Shown here piece after piece: positions 1 through 8,884 of a stretch of 64,000 nt of DNA (the stretch's first letter is position 1; each line of letters begins with the position of its first letter). The translations under genes were made by a program, and so were the position numbers. The stretch comes from JBBQYD01 sp942493075 (GTDB lineage Bacteria; Verrucomicrobiota; Verrucomicrobiia; Limisphaerales; UBA8199), in NCBI GenBank assembly GCA_942493075.1, contig OW818681.1, positions 434,001 to 498,000 of the forward strand, read 5' to 3'. Under the pieces are notes generated by a model. That model made no database searches and was not told the origin of the DNA. It saw only the letters and a program-made list of their open reading frames with translations.

Positions 1-407
1 GCGCGATAGGGCACCAGCGCATCCTGCTGCACCCTATCCCACACCGGGGACATGATGAAAAAGGTCATGAACAGCGAGAGGCCGATGATGATCTGATTTG
101 AGGGAGCGCCTTGAAGCTGCAATGCAGTGCGCACGAACGAAAGCACAATCACGATCCGCGTGAAGCAGGTCATCAGCAGCAGGATCGACGGTGCAAGTGC
201 CAACAGTGTCAGCGTAAACAGGATCTTGAGGCTGACATCGATATCCTGTTGTCCGCCAGTGTCCAGGGTAAGGCGGAACGGAAGTCCCGCCGCATTCGTT
301 TGGACCTGGGCCGACGCTTCGTTGACGCCCAGTGACAGGAAGCCACCCAGCACCAAAGCCAGCAGGCAGAAGCGGAAAAATCTGGCGAACTGTGATGGCG
401 TATTCAC
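1..407 (-). CDS. fliP: FliP, flagellar export gate protein (partial)
   Basis: Core membrane protein of the flagellar type III export gate, which passes rod, hook and filament subunits through the inner membrane. The frame opens at a GTG (405-407) that overlaps the fliO stop by four bases (GTGA), and runs off the left edge after 135 codons, so the C-terminal half is missing. After a signal-like N-terminus (hydrophobic stretch about residues 9-33, ending ASA) comes the FliP signature: a membrane segment with LLLMTCFTRIVIVLSFVRTA, then QGAPSNQIIIGLSLF and MSPVW. The family is normally about 220-250 residues. It is the last gene seen of the operon; fliQ and fliR would be expected next. Identification is firm. 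Confidence 0.93.
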   Translation of the reverse strand, partial: MNTPSQFARFFRFCLLALVLGGFLSLGVNEASAQVQTNAAGLPFRLTLDTGGQQDIDVSLKILFTLTLLALAPSILLLMTCFTRIVIVLSFVRTALQLQGAPSNQIIIGLSLFMTFFIMSPVWDRVQQDALVPYR

Positions 408-844
408 GGATGCCCCTCCGGGGGGCGTCCAGGAGAAAAGGGTGTGATGCTGGACGGCACCTCGAACTCGGCATTCTCGTCCAGCGGTGAAAGCATTGAG
501 ACTCCCGTTGGGCCGGATGCGATGAGAAAACGTTGACGGTCGTAACGCACGACGAGAATTGTCTGCCGGTTGCCCAGTGAACGGGCCTCACAGATGTCCA
601 GCAGCGGAGCAGCCCGCCCGGTGCGGGGAAGAAGACGTTGCCAGTTGCGAAAGGCCCAAACGCCTCCGAAAAAGAGCGCGATGACCACAGCGAAAGCGCT
701 GAAAACACGGATGATCGAAGGCCCGGCTGGCGGGAGGGGCAGGGGCTGTGGGAAGGCGTTGGTCTGTGCCAGCGTAGTCGCGCATGTGAGCACGGCGACC
801 AGGAACAAACCCGCGCAAACCCTTGCTCGGGAAACTGTTCTCAT
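404..844 (-). CDS. fliO: FliO, flagellar biosynthesis protein
   Basis: Small membrane protein that assists assembly of the FliPQR export gate. The 146 residues contain a signal-like hydrophobic N-terminus (about 9-27), one clear membrane segment around residues 45-66, and a cytoplasmic FliO-type beta domain with the pattern LGNRQTILVVRYDRQRFLIA. Its ATG overlaps the fliN stop by four bases (ATGA), and its stop overlaps the fliP GTG, so translation is probably coupled along the chain. FliO is poorly conserved, so the call rests on size, topology, the RQTILVVRY stretch and the position between fliN and fliP. Confidence 0.85.
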   Translation of the reverse strand: MRTVSRARVCAGLFLVAVLTCATTLAQTNAFPQPLPLPPAGPSIIRVFSAFAVVIALFFGGVWAFRNWQRLLPRTGRAAPLLDICEARSLGNRQTILVVRYDRQRFLIASGPTGVSMLSPLDENAEFEVPSSITPFSPGRPPEGHP

Positions 845-1107
845 GCTCCAGCCTCGTTCAACAACTCAGTGATCTTGATGCCAAATCGATTCTCCACCAC
901 GACGACTTCGCCTCTGGCTACGAGCCTGCGATTGACCAGCAAACGGACCGGGCTGTCAGCGGTTTTGTCCAGTTGAACGACTGAACCTGCGCCGAGTTGC
1001 AGCACCTCTCGCATGGGCATTTGGCAACTGCCCAATTCAACCGTAAGAGTCACTGGCACATCAAGTAATACGCCAATATTTGCGGGGCTATCTGATAAGA
1101 CACTCAT
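841..1107 (-). CDS. fliN: FliN, flagellar motor switch protein
   Basis: C-ring subunit that with FliM and FliG forms the rotor switch. The frame is open from 1149, but the ATG at 1105-1107 is chosen because it overlaps the fliM stop (ATGA). This gives 88 residues, the length of a minimal single-domain FliN. The SpoA domain is plain: LLDVPVTLTVELG, then VLQLGAGSVVQLDK, PVRLLVN, and VARGEVVVVENRFGIKITEL at the C-terminus. There is no CheC-like phosphatase domain, unlike Bacillus FliY, although the gene sits at the same place in the operon. Confidence 0.93.
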   Translation of the reverse strand: MSVLSDSPANIGVLLDVPVTLTVELGSCQMPMREVLQLGAGSVVQLDKTADSPVRLLVNRRLVARGEVVVVENRFGIKITELLNEAGA

Positions 1108-2129
1108 AGGATTTCTATCTTCTCCGGTTTGATCAGTTCCACCGCCCATTTACCGTCACTGGTGCCAAGGCGGCACCGGAACTTGGGAAGGCGCTCGATT
1201 TGGAGACAAAGACTTTCGGCACAGCCAGGCTCGAGCATCACCACATCTCCGGTTTTAAGGGAAGCCAGCTCTCCGGCGGTCATTTCGAGGTTGCGCCATT
1301 GGGCACTGAGCTCTACGGGGATGTCGTCCAGCATTGTGTTCCAGCGGGGCATGGCTGCGTTCGCTGTGGTGCCGGGTTTCTCCGGGTCACCCGGGCTGCC
1401 AAGCTGGCGCACCAGGTTTTCCACCGTGTAATACGGGAAAGCGAGTTGGACCTGTTCGATGCAGTCGCCCAGGCGCACCTCCATGGAGAGGCACAGCATC
1501 ACCGTATCGTGGGCGGCTGTTTGCAGAAATCGGGCATTGTTCTCATGCCCCACAATCACCGGACGAAGCTCCTGGTATTTCTGCCAAAGATTGCACCACT
1601 CACCGAGCATCACGTGCGTGACCTGGTCTTGCAGGGCGATCTCGATCTCGCTCAAATCACGGTTGGCGTTTACAGAATGCGCCGGGCCACCGAGCAGACG
1701 GTCAACCATCGTCAATCCGAGGCGGGGCGGAACATCAAGCAGGCAAATGCCGCGTTGCGGTTCGGCCTTGAAGAGCGTCAGATGCGTCGGGCTCGCCAGA
1801 CCCTCAATGAACTTCTGGTAAAGCACCGTCTGCAACTTCGACATCTGGATGTTCACCTCCAGGCGAAGGTAGATCGATAATCGCGCGCCCAGCGACCGAA
1901 TGAAGTCCTCGTGACGCAGGCGGATCTTGCGCAGCTCCGCAGGGGTCAGGAAAGCCGGCTGCCGAAAATCGCAAGGCTGGATGTCCTCCGCCCGAATCCG
2001 TGCCAATGTGCCATCCGGCCGTCGAACCTGAAGAGTGGACTCTTCGGCCTGGATGTGCGAAAGAAGGCGTTCAACCTCACTCTGTGTGAGAATCTCGCCT
2101 TCGGGCGCATTGTCATCGTTTGGGTTCAT
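1104..2129 (-). CDS. fliM: FliM, flagellar motor switch protein
   Basis: Middle component of the C-ring and the target of phospho-CheY. The 341 residues start with an acidic segment and the LTQSEVERLLSHIQ helix (about 14-28). A CheC-like middle domain (about 50-240) carries VDRLLGGPAH, the equivalent of the GGxG loop, and a C-terminal SpoA domain lies at about 265-340. The extreme N-terminus (MNPNDDNAPEGEIL) lacks a canonical LSQxEIDAL-type CheY-binding peptide placed before the linker, but LTQSEVERLL may serve. It lies six bases after fliL and overlaps fliN. Confidence 0.94.
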   Translation of the reverse strand: MNPNDDNAPEGEILTQSEVERLLSHIQAEESTLQVRRPDGTLARIRAEDIQPCDFRQPAFLTPAELRKIRLRHEDFIRSLGARLSIYLRLEVNIQMSKLQTVLYQKFIEGLASPTHLTLFKAEPQRGICLLDVPPRLGLTMVDRLLGGPAHSVNANRDLSEIEIALQDQVTHVMLGEWCNLWQKYQELRPVIVGHENNARFLQTAAHDTVMLCLSMEVRLGDCIEQVQLAFPYYTVENLVRQLGSPGDPEKPGTTANAAMPRWNTMLDDIPVELSAQWRNLEMTAGELASLKTGDVVMLEPGCAESLCLQIERLPKFRCRLGTSDGKWAVELIKPEKIEIL

Positions 2130-2135
2130 CCGTTC

Positions 2136-2738
2136 CTACTGGATTGCAAATTCCGTCAGGTAAATCTCCTGGACAGCCGAGCCGCCCAGCACCTGGTTGA
2201 AACCGGTCAGCAGTTCGCTGCGGACCAGGTTCCTGGCGCCCGGTTTTTCCAGGTCGCTGATACTCTTTGTAGCTAGCACGCCACAGGCCAAGTCGCGCAA
2301 TTGCGCTTCGTTTTTTGTAATCTGCTCGCGGAAGTCTTTCGTCTTGCCCACAAGTACCAGGCTCGCAAGCAGATAGCGCGACCCCATCGAGCCAGCCACG
2401 TTCACCAGCAACTTGGTCATCGGCACGTTTTCAGTCGCTCCAGACGCTGCTGCGGTCGTTCCTTCCTTAGCCGGAGCGGTTCCACCTTGCTCACCCCCGG
2501 CTTTTTTTTCCTCCTTGGCAGGTTCTGTGATGCCTAAGCCCTGGCGCATTTTGGGTATGAGGACAAACGACGTGACCAAATACGCCAACACGGGCATGAG
2601 GACGAGCGAGAGGATCAAAGGCAGCCAGGCGGCAAACCCGGACTTCCCGGCGGGCGCTGGTTGTGGACTGCCGGCTTCGGCTGTGCCTTCGCCGGCTGCC
2701 CCTTCTTTCGGGGCGTCAGTGCGTGGAGCGGCGGCCAT
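2136..2738 (-). CDS. fliL: FliL, flagellar basal-body associated protein
   Basis: Single-pass inner-membrane protein that surrounds the stator and supports torque. The 200 residues show a cytoplasmic Pro/Ala-rich N-terminus, one membrane helix (about 36-60), a low-complexity Glu/Lys/Gly linker (about 70-105) and a periplasmic FliL domain with LLVNVAGSMGSRYLLASLVL and a C-terminal TGFNQVLGGSAVQEIYLTEF, typical of the family. It lies 12 bases after flgE and just before fliM, the usual position. Confidence 0.92.
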   Translation of the reverse strand: MAAAPRTDAPKEGAAGEGTAEAGSPQPAPAGKSGFAAWLPLILSLVLMPVLAYLVTSFVLIPKMRQGLGITEPAKEEKKAGGEQGGTAPAKEGTTAAASGATENVPMTKLLVNVAGSMGSRYLLASLVLVGKTKDFREQITKNEAQLRDLACGVLATKSISDLEKPGARNLVRSELLTGFNQVLGGSAVQEIYLTEFAIQ

Positions 2739-2750
2739 AATCAGGTTAGG

Positions 2751-3569
2751 TTAACGCTTCAGATTCACTACTTCCTGGAGGATTTCGTCTCCAGTGGTGA
2801 TAATGCGAGCGTTGGCTTGAAATGCGCGTTGGGTAGTGATCAGGTTCGCAAATTCGTTGGTCAGATCGACGTTCGACATTTCGAGAGCGCCTGCCTGGAT
2901 CTTGCCCATGCCGTTTGTAAGCGGAGCCTCGGTCTGAGCCAGGGGACCTGCGCCAGCCATGCCTGAGTAAAGGTTACCACCCTCTTTGGTGAGCGCTTGC
3001 GGATCGCGGAAGTTTTGCAGCAGCACTTGTCCGCGCGAAAACTCCGTTCCATCACTCAGCCGCACGTTAACCTTGCCGTTGTTCTCGAAGCTGAAGGAGC
3101 TGATAGTCGCGCCAGGGGCTGCCGTCGCCGGGGCTCCCGTGGTATCAATCTGGATGTCACCTCGGGTGGTCAGACCACTGTCTGAAAAACCTTGTACGCG
3201 GAATCCCTGTTCATTCACCAGGTACCCGGTTTCGTCCACGTGGAACGTGCCGTCGCGCGTCGCATAGGTAGAGCCGTCTTGCGGATTGCGCACGGTAAAA
3301 AAGCCTTCTCCGGAAACAGCCATATGTGTATCGGTCCCGGTGCTGGTTACGGTCCCTTGACGGAACTGATTGCGAACGGCTGCGGTGGTAACACCCGTGC
3401 CAATCTGCCGTGAGGGCCCGCCCATCGATTGACTGAATGCGTCTTCAAACTGGGTTCGCGAAAGCTTGTAACCAGTCGTGTTGACGTTTGCAATGTTGTT
3501 GCCGATAACGTCCATTCGAAGCTGCATCTGTTGGATGCCGCTGACGCCGGAATTTAAGGATGATAGCAT
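2751..3569 (-). CDS. flgE: FlgE-type flagellar hook protein (short form)
   Basis: Hook-basal-body protein of 272 residues. The N-terminus (LNSGVSGIQQMQLRMDVIGNN, then IANVNTTGYK) and the C-terminus (EMSNVDLTNEFANLITTQRA, then FQANARIITTGDEIL) are the conserved coiled-coil D0 parts shared by FlgE, FlgF and FlgG, and GEGFFTVR opens the central D1 domain. The length is that of the short FlgE of Bacillus rather than the roughly 400-residue enteric hook protein. Position after fliK and flgD argues for the hook rather than the rod. FlgG is the main alternative on sequence alone. Confidence 0.85.
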   Translation of the reverse strand: MLSSLNSGVSGIQQMQLRMDVIGNNIANVNTTGYKLSRTQFEDAFSQSMGGPSRQIGTGVTTAAVRNQFRQGTVTSTGTDTHMAVSGEGFFTVRNPQDGSTYATRDGTFHVDETGYLVNEQGFRVQGFSDSGLTTRGDIQIDTTGAPATAAPGATISSFSFENNGKVNVRLSDGTEFSRGQVLLQNFRDPQALTKEGGNLYSGMAGAGPLAQTEAPLTNGMGKIQAGALEMSNVDLTNEFANLITTQRAFQANARIITTGDEILQEVVNLKR

Positions 3570-3583
3570 AGTTTTATGTGACT

Positions 3584-4009
3584 TTAGTTAACTGGCGCCA
3601 TAGACACAGATTTGATTTGATTCAAATCGTAGGCTTGGCCATTTACGAGGATTTTTGGCGTCCCTGCCTCGATTTTAACGGCGCTGACAGTGCCAGTAAC
3701 TACTGTGCCATCGTCAGCTTGCAGTTCCACCTGGCGTCCGAGCACATTGTGGGCCTGCGAAACTTGTTGGTCTGCGCGCAGACTGGACAATTGCTGCTCG
3801 ATTAACTTGTTCTGCTCGAGCGAGCTGAATTGGGCCATCTGCCCAATGAATTCCGTGTCTGTCTTCGGATTCATCGGGTCCTGGGTGGTCATCTGTGTTA
3901 CCAGGAGCTGTAGAAAATCATTTTGTCCCAGGGTTTTAACCGGATCTCGCTGGGAGGTGGCATCGGTCGAGGAATATCCGGTATATGCGGAGGTGGCGCT
4001 AACGCTCAT
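3584..4009 (-). CDS. flgD: FlgD, hook-assembly scaffolding protein
   Basis: Hook-cap protein needed for polymerisation of hook subunits. The open frame extends back to 4129 inside fliK, but the ATG at 4007-4009, eight bases after the fliK stop, is taken as the start. It gives 141 residues, like the short FlgD of Bacillus. The conserved N-terminal block reads LGQNDFLQLLVTQMTTQDPM, then EFIGQMAQFSSLEQ. The rest holds a small beta domain (VLGRQVELQADDGTVV), with no separate tudor/FnIII extension of the enteric kind. Confidence 0.92.
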   Translation of the reverse strand: MSVSATSAYTGYSSTDATSQRDPVKTLGQNDFLQLLVTQMTTQDPMNPKTDTEFIGQMAQFSSLEQNKLIEQQLSSLRADQQVSQAHNVLGRQVELQADDGTVVTGTVSAVKIEAGTPKILVNGQAYDLNQIKSVSMAPVN

Positions 4010-4016
4010 AATTTGA

Positions 4017-5837
4017 TTAGGCCCAGCTTTCCCATGCGTTTCCGGATGGGGATCGCCGGGCAGGTTGCTCGGTTGGTTTAGAGTTGCGATGCACAGGCCC
4101 GGCGAAAACCGGCATTTCGGGCACCACATCAGGCGTTGAACGCCGGTGCCCTGGGTTTTGTCCTGTAGAACCGTTGAAAGATTGTTGTCCCGCGGTTTCC
4201 AGGCCGCTCAGCTTGATACCTTGCTTGGCCAAACGATCCTGTAATTCCGACCAGTCGCTTTGCAATGCCGAGAAGTCGCCACGTTGGCACACCGCGCGCG
4301 CCTCGATCTGGCCCGCATGAAATCGAATATGCAGCGACAACTCGGTGTCGGCATCAGGTTTGATCGTGACTTCCAGAGCCGCGCCCTCACGTTTATGAAT
4401 CCGCACAGCCGCCTCGTTGATCAGGGCCTGAGCTTTTTCGACGGCTTCGAATGAAACCGGCATCGAAATGACTTCTTCGCTTCTCGACTCAGCGACGGCT
4501 GCCGATTCGCGATAGGCGGCAAAGAGCGAGGATTCACGACCCTCAACCGAATGCACCTTCGGTAATCTGGGGGCTGACTCAGCGGAATCGGCCTCAACAG
4601 ACATAACTGGGGTACTGGTCGGAAGATTCTTCCGAGCCGACCCGGCAGTTTTGTTCTCTTGAGGCGTTACCATCGTTGTATTGGACGGTTCAGCAGCGGG
4701 CGTGCCACCTTCGGGCTCAGATTCGGCCTGTGTGCCCAGCGGCGCAGAACTGACAGGCATGTTTAACGCCTTAACGCTCTCCACCTGGGTAGGTTGGGTG
4801 ATTGAGAATCGATAACTCGCCTCGGTGCCGGGATTCGCTGGTCTTTCTGCAGGCACCGCCTCGGATCGAGGAGGCGCAGCGGTCTCCGGTTGGGCCGGTT
4901 CGACTCTAACTGGCTCGGGAACCACCGGCGTAACTGGCGGAAGCGGTGCTCGTACACTTGAAACAGCATCGTGTGCCGGTACCTGCGCTTCGGGGGGTGG
5001 CCCCCCAGCGATTGATGAATTTGGTGCCGGGAGAGGATCTGCTTTTGCGGGTGCCGGTGCCAACGCGGTGGCAGGTTCCGGAACGACCCGCGACAAGGGT
5101 GCGGGAGTTACCCGAGTGGCACCCGCATCAGAGGAATTGGTTTCAAAGTCACCCTGAGCCAAAGCAGCGGATGTTTCCAATGCCTGCGGAGCCGGTCGAT
5201 CCATCGGAACGGAAGGCACGTCTGATTCCACTGGAACAAGCCGCCCCTCGCTCGCCACCCAGGTGGAAGGCACGTTTGAGTTCACTCGAACGGATGTCTC
5301 GGCTGACTGCGGCAGGGTAGGGGCGTGGCTGGATGAATCCGCGGAAGATCGCTCACCTGCTGCTTGAACGGTTGGCGGTTTGGGAACGGTCGAAGTCTCA
5401 GGTGTATCGCTATTCGGTGAAGACGCCAGGGCTGGAGGAGCTGTTGGACCGGCATGCGCGGCCGGAGCGGTTGAAGCACTCGGAGAGGCCTCTGGTGACG
5501 GTTCGCTCTCAAGCCCGAGTCCACCTGTTTCTGGATTTGCCTGTACGAAAAGCTGGAGGGGCCCGGGTGGAGCCGCCGGAGCTGGAGCCGAGGTCATTAA
5601 CAGGCACGCGGGGACTGTCTCTTCGCGCGAATCCTTCTCCTCACCTTCAGGGGTCTCGGCGTCATCCAATTGCTGGCCGGATTCCGCCGTGCTTCCTGAG
5701 GAGTGAGGTGCCACAGGTTCAGCAGAGACCAGAAACGAGAGAAAATCGGCACCTGATTTGGCGTCCGAACGTGCTGGCGAAGTGCCGCCCTGAGCGGGCC
5801 GGCTTATGTCAAAGGCTAAAACGCTCTGGCTGGTCAT
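4017..5837 (-). CDS. fliK: FliK-like hook-length control protein
   Basis: Molecular ruler that sets hook length and switches export specificity. The ATG at 5835-5837 overlaps the stop of the motE-like gene (ATGA) and is preferred to the upstream open frame that starts at 5960. It gives 606 residues. Residues up to about 430 are a Pro/Ala/Ser/Glu-rich low-complexity region, as in other FliK proteins. The C-terminal globular domain (about 450-550) has the Flg_hook pattern LEVTIKPDADTELSLHIRF, then VCQRGDFSALQSDWSELQDR. The low-complexity part carries no recognisable function. Identity rests on the C-terminal domain and the position before flgD. Confidence 0.86.
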   Translation of the reverse strand: MTSQSVLAFDISRPAQGGTSPARSDAKSGADFLSFLVSAEPVAPHSSGSTAESGQQLDDAETPEGEEKDSREETVPACLLMTSAPAPAAPPGPLQLFVQANPETGGLGLESEPSPEASPSASTAPAAHAGPTAPPALASSPNSDTPETSTVPKPPTVQAAGERSSADSSSHAPTLPQSAETSVRVNSNVPSTWVASEGRLVPVESDVPSVPMDRPAPQALETSAALAQGDFETNSSDAGATRVTPAPLSRVVPEPATALAPAPAKADPLPAPNSSIAGGPPPEAQVPAHDAVSSVRAPLPPVTPVVPEPVRVEPAQPETAAPPRSEAVPAERPANPGTEASYRFSITQPTQVESVKALNMPVSSAPLGTQAESEPEGGTPAAEPSNTTMVTPQENKTAGSARKNLPTSTPVMSVEADSAESAPRLPKVHSVEGRESSLFAAYRESAAVAESRSEEVISMPVSFEAVEKAQALINEAAVRIHKREGAALEVTIKPDADTELSLHIRFHAGQIEARAVCQRGDFSALQSDWSELQDRLAKQGIKLSGLETAGQQSFNGSTGQNPGHRRSTPDVVPEMPVFAGPVHRNSKPTEQPARRSPSGNAWESWA

Positions 5838-6445
5838 TGCGACTCGCCTTTGGCTGACGGATCTTTGATCAAAAACAAGCGGAGACGGTTGGAAATCGTT
5901 GCCGCACGGCGAGCGCCCTCCTTGTCGGCTTTCCCGATTAGCTCGAGAACAGCAGCGCATTCCGATTCTTTCATCAAGCCAAGTATCGCGACCGCCTGGT
6001 CATCCTCCAGTTCACCGAGGATGGTGGCTGCCGCCGCTGGTGTCATAGCGGAGTACATCTTCGCGAGTTTTTTAAGGTTTACTGCCTCCTCTTCGCGAAC
6101 TTTAAGCACGGTCTTATCGAGCATGGCCTGCACCGTTGCCACTCGCTGCGTTACCGTGGCGATTTCCTGCTGCTCGGCTTTAAGGCGAGCTTCCAATTCA
6201 TCCAACTGCTTCGAGCGTTCATTGAGCGCCTCGCGCTGCTCGCGCAGTTCGTTCAACACCTGGTCCACTTCGGGATTCTTGAATCCCCAGGAGGGTTGAA
6301 GCGCGCCGGCTTGCGAGGCTGCGGCTTCGCGAGTCGCTTTAATCTCAGCTACCAAATGAGCCGGTCGCAATGCAAACCATGTTGTACCGGCGTAGCTGAG
6401 CATGCCGATCAGCATCGCCATCCAGGATGATTGTAGGAAGCGCAT
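5834..6445 (-). CDS. MotE/YlxF-like flagellar chaperone protein
   Basis: 203-residue protein with one N-terminal membrane helix (about 8-27), a long coiled coil (about 60-120, with NELREQREALNERSKQLDEL) and a C-terminal MgtE-N-like helical domain (KMYSAMTPAAAATILGELED, then AVAILGLMK). This matches MotE/YlxF proteins, encoded between fliJ and fliK in Bacillus-type operons, which in some bacteria stabilise the stator protein MotC. The start lies six bases after the fliJ stop. Its exact role here is inferred from family and position. Confidence 0.82.
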   Translation of the reverse strand: MRFLQSSWMAMLIGMLSYAGTTWFALRPAHLVAEIKATREAAASQAGALQPSWGFKNPEVDQVLNELREQREALNERSKQLDELEARLKAEQQEIATVTQRVATVQAMLDKTVLKVREEEAVNLKKLAKMYSAMTPAAAATILGELEDDQAVAILGLMKESECAAVLELIGKADKEGARRAATISNRLRLFLIKDPSAKGESQ

Positions 6446-6451
6446 AGAAAT

Positions 6452-6934
6452 TTAGTCCTGAAGCTGTGCCACGACGTCCAGGCTCTCGCCAATCGGGAAC
6501 AGCGCCTTGCGCCGTCCGGCTACTTCGTCGAGTTGTTTCTGTTCGGCACGCAGGAACTCGTGCTGGTGGGAAAGCCGTCGCTTGGACTTCAGGTTGTCGA
6601 GCACCTGGCGTTTTTGAGTCGCCTGGCACAACTGCGCGCGGGTTTGCTCCAGGCCCGCGCGGGTGCTTTCCGCATGAGCTTGAGTGCGGCGAAGTTCTTC
6701 CTGGGCCGCTGCCGACCAGGCATTGAGCCGCATGATATCCGCAGCCGGTGCGCCTCGTGTGCAGGTGGAAGTGACCAGATTCCAGGAGGTCTGAAGCTGG
6801 CCTTCGGCGTGGCGAACCAGGTCCAACGCTTTGTCGTGCGCTGCCTGGGCAACAGCACAACGCTGCTGTGCCTCCTGTTCTGCGCGCTCACGCAGGCCCA
6901 GGATGGATTGGAGAGTGAATCGAAAAGCCTTCAT
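6452..6934 (-). CDS. fliJ: FliJ, flagellar export chaperone / ATPase stalk
   Basis: 160-residue, almost wholly helical protein starting FRFTLQSILGLRERAEQEAQ, the typical FliJ opening, followed by coiled coil to the end. FliJ is the central stalk of the FliI ATPase ring and recycles export chaperones. It follows fliI by five bases and precedes the motE-like gene. Coiled-coil proteins are hard to identify by sequence alone, but the FxLQSxLxLR start and its place directly after fliI make the call safe. Confidence 0.88.
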   Translation of the reverse strand: MKAFRFTLQSILGLRERAEQEAQQRCAVAQAAHDKALDLVRHAEGQLQTSWNLVTSTCTRGAPAADIMRLNAWSAAAQEELRRTQAHAESTRAGLEQTRAQLCQATQKRQVLDNLKSKRRLSHQHEFLRAEQKQLDEVAGRRKALFPIGESLDVVAQLQD

Positions 6935-6939
6935 TCAGT

Positions 6940-8304
6940 TCACGTCTTTCGCGGCGCTGCGGGCGCGGCAGCGGGTTCGGGTTTGAGAGTCTTGCTGAGC
7001 AACTTCCAGCTTTCGTTGCTGTCAAAACCCTGGTCAACCTCCTGGCGTAGAAACTGCCGCAACGGCTCATTCAATCGAATGGCTTCATCGATCACCGGGC
7101 TGCTGCCGGCGGGATAGGCTCCGATATTGATAAGGTCCTGGTTCTGGCGGTAGGTCGCCATGAGATCGCGCGCGCGCGCGGTCATCGTCAACTCGTCTCC
7201 GTTGAGCAAATCACGGGTCAGACGGCTGACACTCTCCAGCACATCGATCGCTGGATACTGGTTGCGGGTCGCGAGTTCGCGGGAAAGCACAATGTGTCCG
7301 TCGAGGATCGAACGAACGGTGTCGGCAATTGGATCGTTCATATCGTCGCCTTCGACGAGAACGGTGAACAAACCGGTGATGGCGCCTTGCTCTGCCGTGC
7401 CAGCCCGTTCCAGTAACTGCGGGAGCAAAGAGAACACAGAGGGGGTGTAACCACGTGTCGCAGGTGGCTCGCCGACGGCCAGGCCAATCTCACGCTGTGC
7501 CATGGCAAAGCGTGTCACCGAATCCATCATCAACAAAACGTTCTGCCCGGCGCTGCGGAAATACTCCGCAATGGCCATGGCAAGAAATGCGCCCTTAAGA
7601 CGAACCAGCGCCGGCTCATTTGAGGTCGCGACCACAACCACAGATTTTGCACGGCCTCGCGCGTCGAGGTCCTTTTCCAGAAACTCCCGGACTTCACGGC
7701 CACGCTCGCCGATGAGTGCAATGACGTTTACATCGGCTTCCGCCTGGCTGGCCATCATTCCCAACAAAGTGGATTTACCTACGCCGCTGCCTGCAAAAAT
7801 TCCAAGACGCTGGCCTCGCCCGCAGGGAATAAAGGTGTCGAGTGCCTTGATGCCTGTGCGAAAACGTTCGTGAATGCGCTGGCGCTTGAGCGGGTGCGGC
7901 GGCGCGAGATTGAGTTGAACCTGGGCGTCGCCACGAATAGCGGGAAGGCCGTCGAGAGGACGGCCCAAGCCATCGATCACACGGCCTCGCAATGCATTTC
8001 CAACCTCCACCTGGAGAGGAGACCCGGTTGCGATGACCTCGCTGCCGGCATGAATGCCCTGCATGTCTCCCAAAGGCATTAACAGCAAACGATGGTTGCG
8101 GAAACCTACCACCTCGGCCAATGTCGAACGACCGTCCCAGGCTGATTTAATAACACAGACTTCACCAACGGCTGCCACCGGCCCCTCAGACTCCACAATG
8201 AGTCCGATGGACTGCACCACCCGGCCGCGGCGTTGCACAGTGGGTGCGGCGCGGACTCGGGCCGCGAGTGTCTGAAATGGACTTTGGCTTGCGGGATTAC
8301 TCAT
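6940..8304 (-). CDS. fliI: FliI, flagellum-specific export ATPase
   Basis: Cytoplasmic ATPase that energises the flagellar type III export apparatus, related to the F1 beta subunit. The 454 residues include the beta-barrel N-domain, the P-loop GIFAGSGVGKST (about 168-179), VNVIALIGERGREVREFLE, the Walker B strand VLLMMDSVTRFA, GEPPATRGYTPSVFSLLPQL, and LVEGDDMNDPIADTVRSILD. Length is normal. The start overlaps the fliH stop by eight bases. A pseudo-paralogous injectisome ATPase is excluded by the flagellar neighbours. Confidence 0.96.
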   Translation of the reverse strand: MSNPASQSPFQTLAARVRAAPTVQRRGRVVQSIGLIVESEGPVAAVGEVCVIKSAWDGRSTLAEVVGFRNHRLLLMPLGDMQGIHAGSEVIATGSPLQVEVGNALRGRVIDGLGRPLDGLPAIRGDAQVQLNLAPPHPLKRQRIHERFRTGIKALDTFIPCGRGQRLGIFAGSGVGKSTLLGMMASQAEADVNVIALIGERGREVREFLEKDLDARGRAKSVVVVATSNEPALVRLKGAFLAMAIAEYFRSAGQNVLLMMDSVTRFAMAQREIGLAVGEPPATRGYTPSVFSLLPQLLERAGTAEQGAITGLFTVLVEGDDMNDPIADTVRSILDGHIVLSRELATRNQYPAIDVLESVSRLTRDLLNGDELTMTARARDLMATYRQNQDLINIGAYPAGSSPVIDEAIRLNEPLRQFLRQEVDQGFDSNESWKLLSKTLKPEPAAAPAAPRKT

Positions 8305-8884
8305 GTTTCAAAGCTTGGCGGATCAGATCAAGGCGGGTTTCGCGCCGGCTATCAATACTTCCCAGGCAGGTATATACCAGGCAACCGCCCCGAGTTACCT
8401 CGGGAGACGCATGAAAATGGGCCTGAGGCCCACCACCTTTTGTGACAACAGCCGGGGGATTCATCGCCTGCAAGCAGGCCAAATCGTCGGGATGCAAATG
8501 CACGTTGATCTCGGTGGCGCCCTCCGCTTCATCCAGGGCGGCGCGAACAGCAGCCGCGACCATTTCACCATCAATCGGCAAGTCGTTTACGAGCTTGCGC
8601 GCAGTTTCCAAAGCGAGCTCGATCAAACCAACCTCAGCATCATGAATGGTTTTATGCACCGCCTGGGTAAGAGCTGCCAGAACGCCGTTCTGCAATTCCA
8701 GCAATTCGCCTCGCTGCCGAACCAACTGTTCATTAAGCCGGCGCTCCCCCTCAACCACGCCCCTTTGGTAAGCGGTGGCTTCGCGTGCTGCGATTTCCGC
8801 CGTCCATTCGACAGTTCCACGCCGGGCAGCCACCTGGATATCTTTCGGAGGATAGGCAAATAGAATGGCTTCGGGGTACTTCAT
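8297..8884 (-). CDS. fliH: FliH, negative regulator of FliI
   Basis: 195-residue FliH/YscL-type protein that binds FliI and carries it to the export gate. The N-terminal part (about 25-75) has helices with alanine-rich spacing (EWTAEIAAREATAYQRGVVE), and the C-terminal part (about 95-195) resembles the V/A-ATPase E subunit (LIELALETARKLVNDLP, then VHLHPDDLACLQAMN). Its ATG overlaps the fliG stop by four bases, and its end overlaps fliI. Family conservation is low, so position carries part of the weight. Confidence 0.88.
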   Translation of the reverse strand: MKYPEAILFAYPPKDIQVAARRGTVEWTAEIAAREATAYQRGVVEGERRLNEQLVRQRGELLELQNGVLAALTQAVHKTIHDAEVGLIELALETARKLVNDLPIDGEMVAAAVRAALDEAEGATEINVHLHPDDLACLQAMNPPAVVTKGGGPQAHFHASPEVTRGGCLVYTCLGSIDSRRETRLDLIRQALKHE